Shown one piece after another: positions 53,326-62,775 of a stretch of 64,000 bases of DNA. Position 1 is the first letter of the stretch; each line of letters starts with the position of its first letter. The translations under genes were made by a program, and so were the position numbers. The stretch is from assembly GCF_905397375.1 (NCBI RefSeq), contig NZ_CAJPVG010000001.1:930001-994000 (forward strand). The letters run 5' to 3'. The DNA is from Ralstonia mannitolilytica (GTDB lineage: Bacteria; Pseudomonadota; Gammaproteobacteria; Burkholderiales; Burkholderiaceae). Below the pieces are notes generated by a model. That model had not been told where the DNA came from. It saw nothing but the letters and a program-made list of their open reading frames with translations, and did no database searches.

Positions 53326-53784
53326 ATGAATGCGAAACAGATCGGGGGCGGTGCGTTGCTCGCCTCGGCATTGGTGGCCGGCTGGCTGATCGTCGCGCCA
53401 CCCGGCGCAGAGAAAGCCGGTGTGCTGGCTGTCGCGCCTGAGGCTGCCCAGAACGACCCGGTTGGCGGAGGCGACAGCAACGACAGGAAAGCCCCCGCAC
53501 CCACGCCTTCAAAAGGCACGGCCACGGCCGCGCAGCCCGCCCAGCCCGCCGTGATGGCCGCGACGACACACAGGGCCGCGACCGGCGGCCCGCGCGCCTA
53601 TGGCTACGGCGTCATGGACGAGAACGGACAGGTTGTTCCACCGCCTCGCCCGGCGGTCATGACAGAAGTCCGCCCCGGCATGCCGGAAAACGAGACGACA
53701 GGTACCGAACGCGGCCACGACCGTGGCCCTAACTTCAACCTCGGGCTCTACCGCCAAGCGGATGGCTCGGTGTATCGCCCATGA
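53326..53784 (+). CDS. Small exported or anchored protein in the nfr cluster, 152 aa
   Basis: An unrecognised protein with an N-terminal signal or anchor (IGGGALLASALVAGWLIV, residues about 6-23), an Ala/Pro/Gly-rich linker and a C-terminal part with YGYGVMDENGQVVPPPRPAV and NFNLGLYRQADGSVYRP, which looks like a small beta element. TAGGAGG stands before ATG 53326, 9 nt behind wecB. By position it belongs to the exopolysaccharide operon, perhaps as a periplasmic partner. It resembles nothing I can name. Confidence 0.7.
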   Translation: MNAKQIGGGALLASALVAGWLIVAPPGAEKAGVLAVAPEAAQNDPVGGGDSNDRKAPAPTPSKGTATAAQPAQPAVMAATTHRAATGGPRAYGYGVMDENGQVVPPPRPAVMTEVRPGMPENETTGTERGHDRGPNFNLGLYRQADGSVYRP

Positions 53785-53797
53785 GTCGGAGCGCATC

Positions 53798-55516
53798 ATG
53801 AAGACAGTCTTTCGGAAGTTTCTCTATGCAGTGGTGCTGGCCGGCGGCATGCTCGGCATTTCATTGACGGGGCCAGCGCAGGGCGCCAGCTGCACCATCG
53901 GGCTCGGCCCCGTCTGCGTGACGGTCGGAGGTTCGGCCTCTGCACAGACCACACCGGCGAAGATGCTGGTGCTGTACGACGCGCCCGCCAATGATCCGTA
54001 CACCAACCTTGGCAAGGCGTACGCGATCATGCTGTACAACCTGCTCGCGCACTTCAACACCACCATCACGATGCTGCCGGTGCAGAACTACACGGCAGGC
54101 ATGACCGAGCAGTACACCGCCACGTTCTATATGGGGAGCTACTACAACAACCCCATACCGGCAGCATTCCTCTCCGACGTGACCACCACGCAGAAGACCG
54201 TCGTCTGGTTCAAATACAACCTGTGGGAACTGGCCTGGAACCCGGCGTATCCGTTCACCGCGCGCTACGGCATCAACTTCGTGAACCTGCGCGGCATGAA
54301 CGCCACGCCTTCGGCCAGCGCTCCGAACCCGGGCTTCTTCGATAACGTGAGTTACAAGAGCCTGTCGATGCAGAAGTACTACGCGTTCAACTCGACGACG
54401 GGCGCCGTCACGGCCGACCCGGACATCGGCGTGACCTCCGTGGCCGACGCCACCAAGGCCTCCAGCCTGGTGACGATCACCAACACGGCCACGAATGAGA
54501 CCGCGCCGTACGTCATGCGCTCGGGCAACTTCTGGTACTTCGCCGACATGCCGTTCTCGTTCATCGGCCCGCGCGATCGCTACCTCGTGATCTGCGACTT
54601 GCTGCATGACATCCTCGGCACGAATGCGCCCACGTCGCACCGCGCCCTTGTGCGCCTGGAAGACGTGAATGCCACGACGTCCGTGGCCGCCATGAAGACG
54701 CTGACCGACTACATGCAGAGCAAGAGCATTCCGTTCTCGATCGCGACCATCCCGCTGTATACCGACCCGAACGGCGTATACAACGGCGGCGTGGCGCAGA
54801 CCATCCATCTGGTCAACGCAACGGGGCTGAAACAGGCGCTGAACTACGCCAAGGCACGCGGCGGAAAGATCCTGATGCATGGCTACACGCACCAGTACAG
54901 CAACATTCCGAACCTCATTAACGCCGTGAGCGCCAACGACTTCGAGTTCTGGCTTGCCACGCAGAACCGGCCGGTGAATGAGGATTCGACGCAGTGGGCC
55001 GCAAATCGGCTGTCTGCCGGCCTGCTGGAGTTCCAGCTCAACGGCTACAACCCGTTTGCCTGGGAGGCGCCGCACTACCAATCGTCGCCGCTGTCGATCC
55101 AGGCGGTGCCCAAGTACTTCAAGAACACCTATCAGCGCGTGGTGTACTACACCTCGGACAATCCGCAGACGCTGAACGCGACCACGCCCGGGCATGACTT
55201 CTCGGTGGGCCAGTTCTTCCCCTACATCATCCAGAAGGACTACTACAACCAGCGCATCATTCCGGAGAACCTGGGCAATGTGGAATACAACATCTGCAAT
55301 ATCGACCCATCGTCCTGCCTGTCGTACACGGCGCAGGACATCCTGACCAACGCCAACTACGCGCTGGCGGTGCGCGACGGCTTTGCGTCGTTCTTCTTTC
55401 ACCCGTTCTGGCTGGAACCCGAAGTCGGCACGCCCGGCTTTGCCGACTTCCAGACCATCATCACCGGCATCACGGCGCTGGGCTTTACCTGGGCCGACGC
55501 CAGCGTGGTGCAGTGA
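53798..55516 (+). CDS. DUF2334 deacetylase-like exported protein
   Basis: A 572-residue exported protein: signal peptide (MKTVFRKFLYAVVLAGGMLG, cleaved near AQGA), an N-terminal alpha/beta domain (KMLVLYDAPANDPYTNLGKA) and a DUF2334 polysaccharide-deacetylase-like domain. In the latter, RLEDVNA (Glu288, Asp289) and HGYTH (His361, His365) give the D and HxxxH metal-site pattern of carbohydrate esterase family 4. It should act in the periplasm or outside on the polymer made by NfrB, possibly removing acetyl groups. Directly follows the small protein (13 nt) and overlaps the next gene region. Confidence 0.82.
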   Translation: MKTVFRKFLYAVVLAGGMLGISLTGPAQGASCTIGLGPVCVTVGGSASAQTTPAKMLVLYDAPANDPYTNLGKAYAIMLYNLLAHFNTTITMLPVQNYTAGMTEQYTATFYMGSYYNNPIPAAFLSDVTTTQKTVVWFKYNLWELAWNPAYPFTARYGINFVNLRGMNATPSASAPNPGFFDNVSYKSLSMQKYYAFNSTTGAVTADPDIGVTSVADATKASSLVTITNTATNETAPYVMRSGNFWYFADMPFSFIGPRDRYLVICDLLHDILGTNAPTSHRALVRLEDVNATTSVAAMKTLTDYMQSKSIPFSIATIPLYTDPNGVYNGGVAQTIHLVNATGLKQALNYAKARGGKILMHGYTHQYSNIPNLINAVSANDFEFWLATQNRPVNEDSTQWAANRLSAGLLEFQLNGYNPFAWEAPHYQSSPLSIQAVPKYFKNTYQRVVYYTSDNPQTLNATTPGHDFSVGQFFPYIIQKDYYNQRIIPENLGNVEYNICNIDPSSCLSYTAQDILTNANYALAVRDGFASFFFHPFWLEPEVGTPGFADFQTIITGITALGFTWADASVVQ

Positions 55517-55518
55517 CC

Positions 55519-56406
55519 ATGCCGGCGGTGCGGGCGATACTGGCAATGGCGATGCTGGTATCGGCCGCATCTGCACAGGCCGCGGGGCCGGCGGACGCAA
55601 TGCCCGTCGGCCCCGCGCCGCTGTATGGCGTGACGATCGATGCGGTGGACGACGTGCCGGCGGTGGTCGATGCGCTTGCGCATCTGCCGCATCGGCCCAC
55701 CGCCCGCGTCGTCTTTGACGAGGGCATGCGCGCCTCGCACTATGCCGCTCCGGTCGCTGCCATCCGGCGTGTGGCCTACGTGATGGGAGAGCTTGCGGAT
55801 TCGTCCACGCTCAAGCAATACACGCCACCCGAATTGCGCGAGCGCGCCAGCGCATACCTGCGTACGCTGGGCAGCCAGGTCGACATCTGGGAAATCGGCA
55901 ACGAGGTCAACGGCGAGTGGGCCGGGCACCCGCGGGACGTGGTCGACAAGACGCTGGCGGCTTACGACGTCATCCGCCAAGGCGGCGGCCGGACCGCGCT
56001 GACGCTGTACTACAACGAAGGCTGCGCGGAGCAACCGTCACACGCGATGTTCGGCTGGGTCGAGCGCAACCTGCCAGCGCGGCTTCGCGAGGGCGTGGAC
56101 TATGTCTTCATCAGCTTCTATGAAGACGATTGCAGGATCGCCACGCCGCCGTGGAGCGCGGTGTTCCAGCGCCTGGGCGAGCTGTTTCCGCATGCCGCGC
56201 TCGGCTTTGGCGAGGTGGGCACCCGCCGCGCCGCGGGCAAGCCGGCGCTCATCGCGCATTACTACGGGTTGGCGGTCGACCACCCTCGCTACGTGGGCGG
56301 CTATTTCTGGTGGTATTTCCGGCAGGACATGGTGCCGCGCTCGCGGCCGCTGTGGCGCGACCTCGACGCGGCATTCCGGGCGCAGTCCGCCGCGCTCACC
56401 CGCTAG
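55519..56406 (+). CDS. Exported glycoside-hydrolase-like TIM-barrel protein
   Basis: A 295-residue exported protein (signal peptide to about residue 20). Its sequence fits a clan A glycoside hydrolase: WEIGNEVNGEW has the Asn128-Glu129 pair expected for the acid/base, and GFGEVGTRR has a second Glu (232) at the place of the nucleophile, about 100 residues later. YVGGYFWWYFRQDM near the C-terminus resembles the last barrel strand. It could trim or cut the exopolysaccharide. ATG 55519 is used; a GTG at 55513 overlaps the preceding stop. The 3' end overlaps the MscS gene by 11 nt. Confidence 0.75.
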   Translation: MPAVRAILAMAMLVSAASAQAAGPADAMPVGPAPLYGVTIDAVDDVPAVVDALAHLPHRPTARVVFDEGMRASHYAAPVAAIRRVAYVMGELADSSTLKQYTPPELRERASAYLRTLGSQVDIWEIGNEVNGEWAGHPRDVVDKTLAAYDVIRQGGGRTALTLYYNEGCAEQPSHAMFGWVERNLPARLREGVDYVFISFYEDDCRIATPPWSAVFQRLGELFPHAALGFGEVGTRRAAGKPALIAHYYGLAVDHPRYVGGYFWWYFRQDMVPRSRPLWRDLDAAFRAQSAALTR

Positions 56407-57532
56407 CGCGCGCGTTGACGCGCTGCGTCTGCGGTGCGCCGGGCCTGCCGGTCACGAGGTCTTCCGGGCTGACCGGTTCACCGTCGCGGCGCACGAGCTG
56501 GATCGTGCGGGTGGGCAGGGCGAAGGCCGTGCCGAGGTTTTCGAGCCCCTCGAGGATCGTCAGGTTGATGCGCTGCTGGATATCCATGTACAGGTTGAAA
56601 TCGGGGTCGGTCACGAAGTACACCACCTCGAAGTTCAGTGCGTTCTCGCCAAATTCCTTGAAGTGCGCGCGGTCGAAGCGCGTGTTGCCCGCGGTTTCAA
56701 CGGCACGGCGCACGATCTCCGGAATCTTCTGCAGCTGCGAGGCCCGTGCGTCGTATGTCACGCCGAACGTAAAGACCACACGCCGTTCCGACATGCGTTT
56801 GTAATTGTGAATCGTGCTCTTGAGCAGCGCCGTGTTCGAGGTCACGATCTCCTCGCCGGACAGGCTGCGGATGCGCGTGGTCTTGAGCCCCACGTGCTGC
56901 ACCGTCCCGGCGATCGATTCGAACACGATGAAGTCGCCGATCTCGAACGGCTTGTCGAGCCCGATGGCAAGCGACGCGAACAGGTCGCTCAGGATGCTCT
57001 GCACCGCCAGCGCCACCGCCACGCCGCCCACGCCCAGGCTGGCGACAAAGGCCGTGATGTTCACGCCCACATTGGCGAGGATGCCCAGCACGAGCATCGA
57101 CCACAGCGCGAAGCGCAGCACCCACGCCATCATCGACGTGATCACGGGGTTATGGGTCGTGCGCCCCTGCGCGGAGAGCTTCTCGCGCGTCCAGAGCGTG
57201 ACGCCGCGGTTCAGCCATAGCGCAATCTGGAACCCGATGATGACGAACCAGACGTGGTCCGCCTTGTTGGCAATGCGCGTCGGCAGGTCGATGAAATACG
57301 AACCCGCCAGCAAGGCCGCCAGCGCGATGAACAGCGGATGCGTGTCGTGCATTACCGCCGCGCTGAGAATGTCGAACCGGTGGCCGGTGCGCCGGGCCCG
57401 GGCCTCGAGCCGGTTGCCGATGAACCGGATGAAGTTGGACAGCACCGCATAGGCGGCGATGGCCGTCAGTGCCGCCGCCAGCCAGTCGCGGATCGGCACG
57501 CGCAGAAAAGTGTGGGCGTTGAGCCACTCCAT
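56396..57532 (-). CDS. MscS-family mechanosensitive ion channel
   Basis: A 378-residue channel with four to five membrane helices (from residues about 15, 60, 90 and 125) and a pore helix ITAFVASLGVGGVAVALAVQ. The beta domain follows with LFASLAIGLDKPFEIGDFIV and the GTVQHVGLKTTRIRSLSGEE segment, then a C-terminal cytoplasmic domain. These fit MscS/YnaI-type channels that release solutes after osmotic downshift. I use ATG 57532, six nt behind GGAG; an ATG at 57538 is too close to it. Confidence 0.9.
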   Translation of the reverse strand: MEWLNAHTFLRVPIRDWLAAALTAIAAYAVLSNFIRFIGNRLEARARRTGHRFDILSAAVMHDTHPLFIALAALLAGSYFIDLPTRIANKADHVWFVIIGFQIALWLNRGVTLWTREKLSAQGRTTHNPVITSMMAWVLRFALWSMLVLGILANVGVNITAFVASLGVGGVAVALAVQSILSDLFASLAIGLDKPFEIGDFIVFESIAGTVQHVGLKTTRIRSLSGEEIVTSNTALLKSTIHNYKRMSERRVVFTFGVTYDARASQLQKIPEIVRRAVETAGNTRFDRAHFKEFGENALNFEVVYFVTDPDFNLYMDIQQRINLTILEGLENLGTAFALPTRTIQLVRRDGEPVSPEDLVTGRPGAPQTQRVNARASG

Positions 57533-57625
57533 AGGCATCTCCGTGCAATAACACGGATGCTGCGCCGCACAGAACGTGCCAGCGGCACGGGGCAGCGGCC
57601 CGGGTTTGGCCCCTGGTGCGCCGTT

Positions 57626-58945
57626 TCAGCCGGCCAGCACCTGCCAGACCAGCCACACGTTCGCCACGCTGATGATCCCGAACAGCGCCCACGCCAGCAG
57701 GGAAGTGACGCGCGTGTTGACGAATGCGCCCATCAGCGTGCGGTCGTCCGTCATCCGGATCAACGGAAACATGGCGAACGGCAGCTGCAGGCCCAGCACC
57801 ACCTGGCTGATGACGAGCAGCTTGGCGATGGCGTGCTCGCCCAGCATGGCCACGCCGATGAATGCGGGAATCAACGCCAGCGCACGGGTGATGAGGCGTC
57901 GCTGCCAGCACGGGATGCGCAGATCGAGGAAGCCTTCCATCAGGATCTGTCCGGCGATCGTCCCGGTGAAGGTGGAGCTTTGCCCGGCCGCCAGCAGCGC
58001 GAAGCCGAACAACAGGCCCGCCAGCGCCGTTCCCACCATGGGCTCCAGCAGGCGGTAGGCGTCCTGGATATCGGCCACGTCGCGGTAGCCGTTGGCATGG
58101 AAGGCCGCAGCGGCCAGCACGAGGATGGCGCCATTCACCAGCAGCGCGAGGCTCAACGAGACGATGGTGTCCAGCCGCGAGAGCCCGATCGCTTCGCGCT
58201 TGGCCGCGTCCGTGGCGGCCGTCATGCGCGTCTGCACGACCGACGAATGCAGATACAGGTTGTGCGGCATCACCGTCGCGCCGAGGATCCCGATGGCGAG
58301 GTACAGCGGCTCGCGTTGGCTCACGGCCTGCCACGACGGCATCAGGCCCGCCGCGACGGACGGCCAGTACGGCTTGATGAGGACCAGTTCGACGAAGTAG
58401 CACAGCCCGATGGTCAGGATCAGCCCGAGCACGATGGCTTCGAGCTGGCGGAAGTTCTTGCCCTTCAGGCCCAGTACGATCAGCGTATCGAGCGCGGTCA
58501 GTGCAACGCCCACCAGGATCGGCACGCCCAGCAGCAGGTGGAAGGCCAGCGCACAACCGAGCACCTCGGCGAGGTCGCACGCGATGATCGACAGTTCGGC
58601 CAGCAGCCATTGCACCCGCAGCGCACCGGGGCGGTAGCGGTTGCGCGAGGCACGGGCCAGGTCCATCCCGGTGACGATGCCCAGCCGCGCCGACAGGCAC
58701 TGCAGCACCATCGCCGCCAGGCTGGAAAGCACGACCACGAACAGCAGCGCATAACCGTAGCGGGACCCCGCTTCGATATCGGTGGCCCAGTTGCCCGGGT
58801 CCATGTAGCCGACGCAGACCAGCAGCCCCGGCCCCGCAAAGCGCAGCAGCTTCCTCCACAACGGCAGGCCGGGCGGGATGGCAACGGTGCCGCGGACTTC
58901 GGATGGGCAGAACGGCGCGGTGGCGGTGGTTGGCAGGCGGAGCAT
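57626..58945 (-). CDS. mntH: Nramp-family divalent metal transporter MntH
   Basis: A 439-residue proton-coupled Mn(II)/Fe(II) importer with 11 helices. The first-helix motif YMDPGNWATDIEAG and the sixth-helix MPHNLYLHSSVVQ give the metal-binding Asp-Pro-Gly-Asn and Met-Pro-His residues, and LKGKNFRQLEAIVLG follows helix 4. The ATG at 58945 is the likeliest start. The 208 nt to the divergent hscC gene hold no clear Fur or MntR box that I can recognise. Confidence 0.93.
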   Translation of the reverse strand: MLRLPTTATAPFCPSEVRGTVAIPPGLPLWRKLLRFAGPGLLVCVGYMDPGNWATDIEAGSRYGYALLFVVVLSSLAAMVLQCLSARLGIVTGMDLARASRNRYRPGALRVQWLLAELSIIACDLAEVLGCALAFHLLLGVPILVGVALTALDTLIVLGLKGKNFRQLEAIVLGLILTIGLCYFVELVLIKPYWPSVAAGLMPSWQAVSQREPLYLAIGILGATVMPHNLYLHSSVVQTRMTAATDAAKREAIGLSRLDTIVSLSLALLVNGAILVLAAAAFHANGYRDVADIQDAYRLLEPMVGTALAGLLFGFALLAAGQSSTFTGTIAGQILMEGFLDLRIPCWQRRLITRALALIPAFIGVAMLGEHAIAKLLVISQVVLGLQLPFAMFPLIRMTDDRTLMGAFVNTRVTSLLAWALFGIISVANVWLVWQVLAG

Positions 58946-59153
58946 GCGCGCGGCAGAGGAAGAGGCAATCGGAACGGACCCATGATAGCCAGGCGCCGTC
59001 GGCGGCGCGTGGTGCGTGCACGACGCCCCCCACTTCGTGGCATGCCGCTCGAGGCCGGCTTTGGGTAAGCTGCGCGGCAGCTTCGGCTTGCCGCTGCCCA
59101 GGCATTCCTGCATGCCAGCGGCCCATGTCCATCCTTCCTTCTTCCTGACCATC

Positions 59154-60869
59154 GTGATTGTCGGCATCGACCTTGGAACCACCAACAGCCTCGTCGCCGT
59201 ATGGCGCGACGGCGGCGCCAGCATTGTCCCCAACGCGCTCGGGCACGCGCTGACGCCGTCGTGCGTGGGCTTTCTGGACGACGGCTCTCTTGTCGTGGGC
59301 GAAGCCGCGCGCGAACGCCTGCAGACCCATCCGCAGCTGACGGCGGCGCTCTTCAAGCGGTACATGGGCACCGACCGCAAGATCACGCTGGGCCGGCAAA
59401 CCTTCCGGCCCGAAGAGTTGTCGTCGTTCGTGCTGCGCGCACTCAAGGCAGATGCCGAGGCCCTGCTCGGCGAGCCCGTGACGGAAGCGGTCATTACCGT
59501 GCCGGCGTACTTCAGCGACGCGCAGCGCAAGGCCACGCGCGTGGCAGGAGAGCTGGCGGGGCTGAAGGTCGAGCGCCTGCTCAACGAGCCGACGGCGGCG
59601 GCCCTGGCCTACGGCCTGCAGAGTCAGGACGAGAGCAAATTCCTTGTATTCGACCTGGGCGGCGGTACCTTCGACGTGTCGATCCTGGAATTGTTCGAAG
59701 GCGTGATGGAGGTGCGTGCCTCGGCCGGCGACAACTTCCTCGGCGGCGAGGATTTCGCCACGCTGCTCATGCAGTCCTTCCTGCAGAAGACCGCGCTGGG
59801 CGAGCGCGTGGGCACCGATATCGGCAGCTTGCCCCCGGCACTGGCCGAGCGCCTGCGTGCAGCCGCCGAGCGCACCAAGCGCACGCTGACGGACGCCGTC
59901 TCCACCACGCTGCGCATCGAATACGAGGGCGAAACCTACAACTGGGAAGTCAGCGCCGATGCCTTTGTCTCGCTGGCCGAGCCGCTGCTCGAACGTTTGC
60001 GCTCGCCCATCGAGCGCGCCCTGCGTGACGCGCGCATCCGCCCGGCCGAGCTCGATCGCATCGTGCTGGCCGGCGGCGCCACGCGCATGCCGATGGTGCG
60101 CCGGCTCGTGAGCCGCATGTTCGGCCGCTTTCCGGTGGTCGACCTGAATCCTGACGAGGTGGTGGCGCTTGGCGCAGCCGTACAGGCCGGCCTGAAGATG
60201 CGCGATGCGGCCCTCGATGAAGTCGTGATGACCGATGTGGCGCCGTATTCGATGGGCGTGGACGTCGTGCAGCGCGTGTCGATGCAGCGCATGACCGAGG
60301 GCCATTTCCTGCCGATCATCGAGCGCAACACCGTGGTGCCCGTCAGCCGCGTCGAGCGTCTGCACACCGTGTCGGACAACCAGGCCGAGATCCACCTGCG
60401 CATCTTCCAGGGCGAGTCTGCGCGCGTGGTCGACAACATCTTCCTGGGCGAGCTGCGCATCCCGGTGCCGCCCAAGCCGGCGGGAACGGTGCACATCGAC
60501 GTGCGCTTCACGTACGACGTCAACGGCATTCTCGAATGCGAGGGTACGGTGGCCGACACGGGCGAAAAGCACGTGCTGGTCATCGAAGAAAACCCCGGTG
60601 TGATGACACCCGACGAAGTGCAGGCACGCCTGGCAGCACTGGCGGCCATCAAGATCCACCCGCGCGACCAGACCGAGAACCGTGCCGTGATGTCCCGCGC
60701 GGAACGCGTGTTCGAACAGCTGCTCGGCGCCCAGCGTGGTGCGGTCGGGCATGCCATCGGCGTGTTCCAGGGTGCGCTCGATACGCAGGATCCGGATCGC
60801 ATTCGCGAGGTGCGGACCAGCATCAAGCGCCTGCTCGACCAGGTCGAGTCCGGCGCAATGTTCGACTGA
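59154..60869 (+). CDS. hscC: Hsp70-family chaperone HscC
   Basis: A specialised Hsp70 of 571 residues, shorter than DnaK (about 638) because the lid is reduced, as in HscC. The nucleotide domain has GIDLGTTNS at the start, NEPTAAALAYGLQSQ, FDLGGGTFDVSILELFEG, and VLAGGATRMPMVRRLV. The substrate domain is VDVVQRVSMQRMTEGHFLPI and onward. The start is a GTG (giving MIVGIDLGTT); longer in-frame starts would add a non-Hsp70 extension. It is followed after 8 nt by a J-like membrane protein, the expected partner. Confidence 0.92.
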   Translation: MIVGIDLGTTNSLVAVWRDGGASIVPNALGHALTPSCVGFLDDGSLVVGEAARERLQTHPQLTAALFKRYMGTDRKITLGRQTFRPEELSSFVLRALKADAEALLGEPVTEAVITVPAYFSDAQRKATRVAGELAGLKVERLLNEPTAAALAYGLQSQDESKFLVFDLGGGTFDVSILELFEGVMEVRASAGDNFLGGEDFATLLMQSFLQKTALGERVGTDIGSLPPALAERLRAAAERTKRTLTDAVSTTLRIEYEGETYNWEVSADAFVSLAEPLLERLRSPIERALRDARIRPAELDRIVLAGGATRMPMVRRLVSRMFGRFPVVDLNPDEVVALGAAVQAGLKMRDAALDEVVMTDVAPYSMGVDVVQRVSMQRMTEGHFLPIIERNTVVPVSRVERLHTVSDNQAEIHLRIFQGESARVVDNIFLGELRIPVPPKPAGTVHIDVRFTYDVNGILECEGTVADTGEKHVLVIEENPGVMTPDEVQARLAALAAIKIHPRDQTENRAVMSRAERVFEQLLGAQRGAVGHAIGVFQGALDTQDPDRIREVRTSIKRLLDQVESGAMFD

Positions 60870-60877
60870 AGGCGCCC

Positions 60878-62668
60878 ATGTCGACCGAACTGTTTGGACC
60901 GTGGGCGGTGCTGGGCATTGAACCCACACACGATGCCCGCCAGATCAAGCGCGCCTACGCGGCCCGCCTGAAGGTGGTGCGCCCCGACGACGATGCTGCC
61001 GGCTTCCAGGCGCTGCGCGAGGCCTATGACACGGCCCTCGCGCAATGCGACGATGGCGCGCCGCCGCCGGTTGTCGTGCACCTGGAGACCCGGCACGCTG
61101 ATCCTGAAGCCGCGGCCCAACTGCCCGACGATGCGTCAGGACGCCCCGCGCCGCTGACGTTTCGGCCGGCACCGCAGCGCGAGCTTGGCCCGGCGCCGGG
61201 CGTTGTCGGCGTGCAGCACTGGCAGGCGTTCCTGGCCGAGGTGCCGCAACAGGACCCGGACGACGTGTCCGATGCGCGCGTGGAAGCGATCGAAACGTTG
61301 CTGCGCGCTCGCCTCCAGCATCCGGACCTGATCCATTTCGAGGCCCGCGAAGCGTTCCAGCACGCCGCGCTGCGTGCCTGCGCCGATCGGGCAACGCTCG
61401 GCACCGTCCGCATGGCGTGCGACAACGTGTTCGAATGGACCGGCGCCCCCATGCCGCTGGACCCGCATGAGCGCCGGCTGTGGCAAATCGCCATTGACCG
61501 TGCGGCCGGCGACGTGCAATACCAGGGCGTGCAGCACCGCGCCAAGCACTCCGCCACCGTGCGGCGCATGTTGCAGCCCGGGCCCGCCAGGATTCCGACG
61601 CTGCGCCTGTTCATGCCGTACTTCCTGTCGGACGTGCGCAAGTTCCTCGAGCAACTGAGGACGAAGTGGCCGCAGGCGCTCGAATATCGGCTCGACCACG
61701 CCTCGATGCAGGCCTGGGACGAGGCGGCGCGCCGCCCATGGCCGTCGTTTTCGGGGCTGGCGGCGCTCAGTGCATTCGGTGCGCTGATGTTCTGGGCGGG
61801 CGGCCACCGCTGGGATGCGCCGGATTGGTACCAGCAACTTGGCACATTCTTCGTGTGGCTGGTGACCGTTTGCATTCTGGTGCTGCCCGTGACGCTGCGC
61901 GTGGCCTATCCCGTGTGGATCGCGCCCGCGCTGGAGCGGCGACGCGCGCGCGGCCAGCTGCGGGCGCTGCATCCGGCAGTCTGGTACGGCATTCGCATTG
62001 CGCCGCCGACGCTGGCGCTGTGCGTGCTGCATCCGTCCGACTGGTACACCGGTGTCGTGACTGCGGCCATTGTGGGTGTCGCCTTCGTGCACGTGCTGGT
62101 GCTGCTTGTCCAGGAACGCGCCCGCGTGCTGGCGCTGCTGGTGCCGGCGGGCATGTTCTACGGCTTCAGCCTGGTGAGCGCCTTCGAGCCATTCTTCGGC
62201 AACGGCCTGCTGGTGCTGGCGTTGTCCGATACGTTGTTCCTGGGGCTGCGCGAGGTGCTGCTGCGTGGTTTTGGGCAGGACTGGCAGACCACCCGGGCGC
62301 GACTCGTCCTGCTGGCGGTTGGCATTGCCGCCGTGCCGCTGCAGCTGTTGCTGGCGCAGGATCTGCCCGCGGTGGCTGCAACGCTGGGGTGGGCATGGTT
62401 CCTGGCCGGCCTCGCGGCCGTCGACCCATTCTGGTCAAAGCTCGCGGAGCGCAAGGGCCTGGGCGGGACGTACGTCTGGATGTTCGCCATGGCGCTGACG
62501 CTCGGCGCGGGACTGCTGTTGAGCGACGTGCTCGTGCCGAAGGGGCACGTCCTGCGCGGGATGCTGATCCTGCAAGGCTCGGTCGCCTGGCTGGTATTGA
62601 CGGCCTTGCTGCGCACCGCATGGCACGCGGTGCTGGACGGCATGCGCAGCCGTCGCCAGCGGGCGTGA
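60878..62668 (+). CDS. Membrane J-domain-like protein, HscC partner
   Basis: A 596-residue protein beginning with a J-like domain (PWAVLGIEPTHDARQIKRAY, residues about 8-60). At the HPD position it reads Arg35-Pro36-Asp37, so the histidine is replaced. A linker and an unannotated helical region follow (to about 280), then about nine membrane helices (about residues 295-590). Its place right behind hscC resembles the DjlB/DjlC partners of E. coli HscC, which it may replace although with a different layout. It would anchor the chaperone at the membrane. Confidence 0.75.
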   Translation: MSTELFGPWAVLGIEPTHDARQIKRAYAARLKVVRPDDDAAGFQALREAYDTALAQCDDGAPPPVVVHLETRHADPEAAAQLPDDASGRPAPLTFRPAPQRELGPAPGVVGVQHWQAFLAEVPQQDPDDVSDARVEAIETLLRARLQHPDLIHFEAREAFQHAALRACADRATLGTVRMACDNVFEWTGAPMPLDPHERRLWQIAIDRAAGDVQYQGVQHRAKHSATVRRMLQPGPARIPTLRLFMPYFLSDVRKFLEQLRTKWPQALEYRLDHASMQAWDEAARRPWPSFSGLAALSAFGALMFWAGGHRWDAPDWYQQLGTFFVWLVTVCILVLPVTLRVAYPVWIAPALERRRARGQLRALHPAVWYGIRIAPPTLALCVLHPSDWYTGVVTAAIVGVAFVHVLVLLVQERARVLALLVPAGMFYGFSLVSAFEPFFGNGLLVLALSDTLFLGLREVLLRGFGQDWQTTRARLVLLAVGIAAVPLQLLLAQDLPAVAATLGWAWFLAGLAAVDPFWSKLAERKGLGGTYVWMFAMALTLGAGLLLSDVLVPKGHVLRGMLILQGSVAWLVLTALLRTAWHAVLDGMRSRRQRA

Positions 62669-62775
62669 GATCCCGCCGTTCATCGCAAACGAGGCGCGCA
62701 ATTGTGCGCCGACGTGCATATTGCCCGGGCACATTTAAGGCAAAGCTCAGTCCGTTGCGGTAGATTTCAGCGTTT

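Noticed and set aside
58946..59153. Manganese riboswitch or Fur/MntR box before mntH
   Set aside because: I looked for a yybP-ykoY-like fold or an AT-rich Fur-type palindrome in this 208-nt gap and found none that I could defend.
57150..60929. A 1259-codon open frame on the minus strand across the mntH and hscC region
   Set aside because: It runs antisense to hscC and through mntH in the wrong frame; composition is Arg/His/Gln-rich, as usual for shadow frames in high-GC DNA, and no domain is seen in it.
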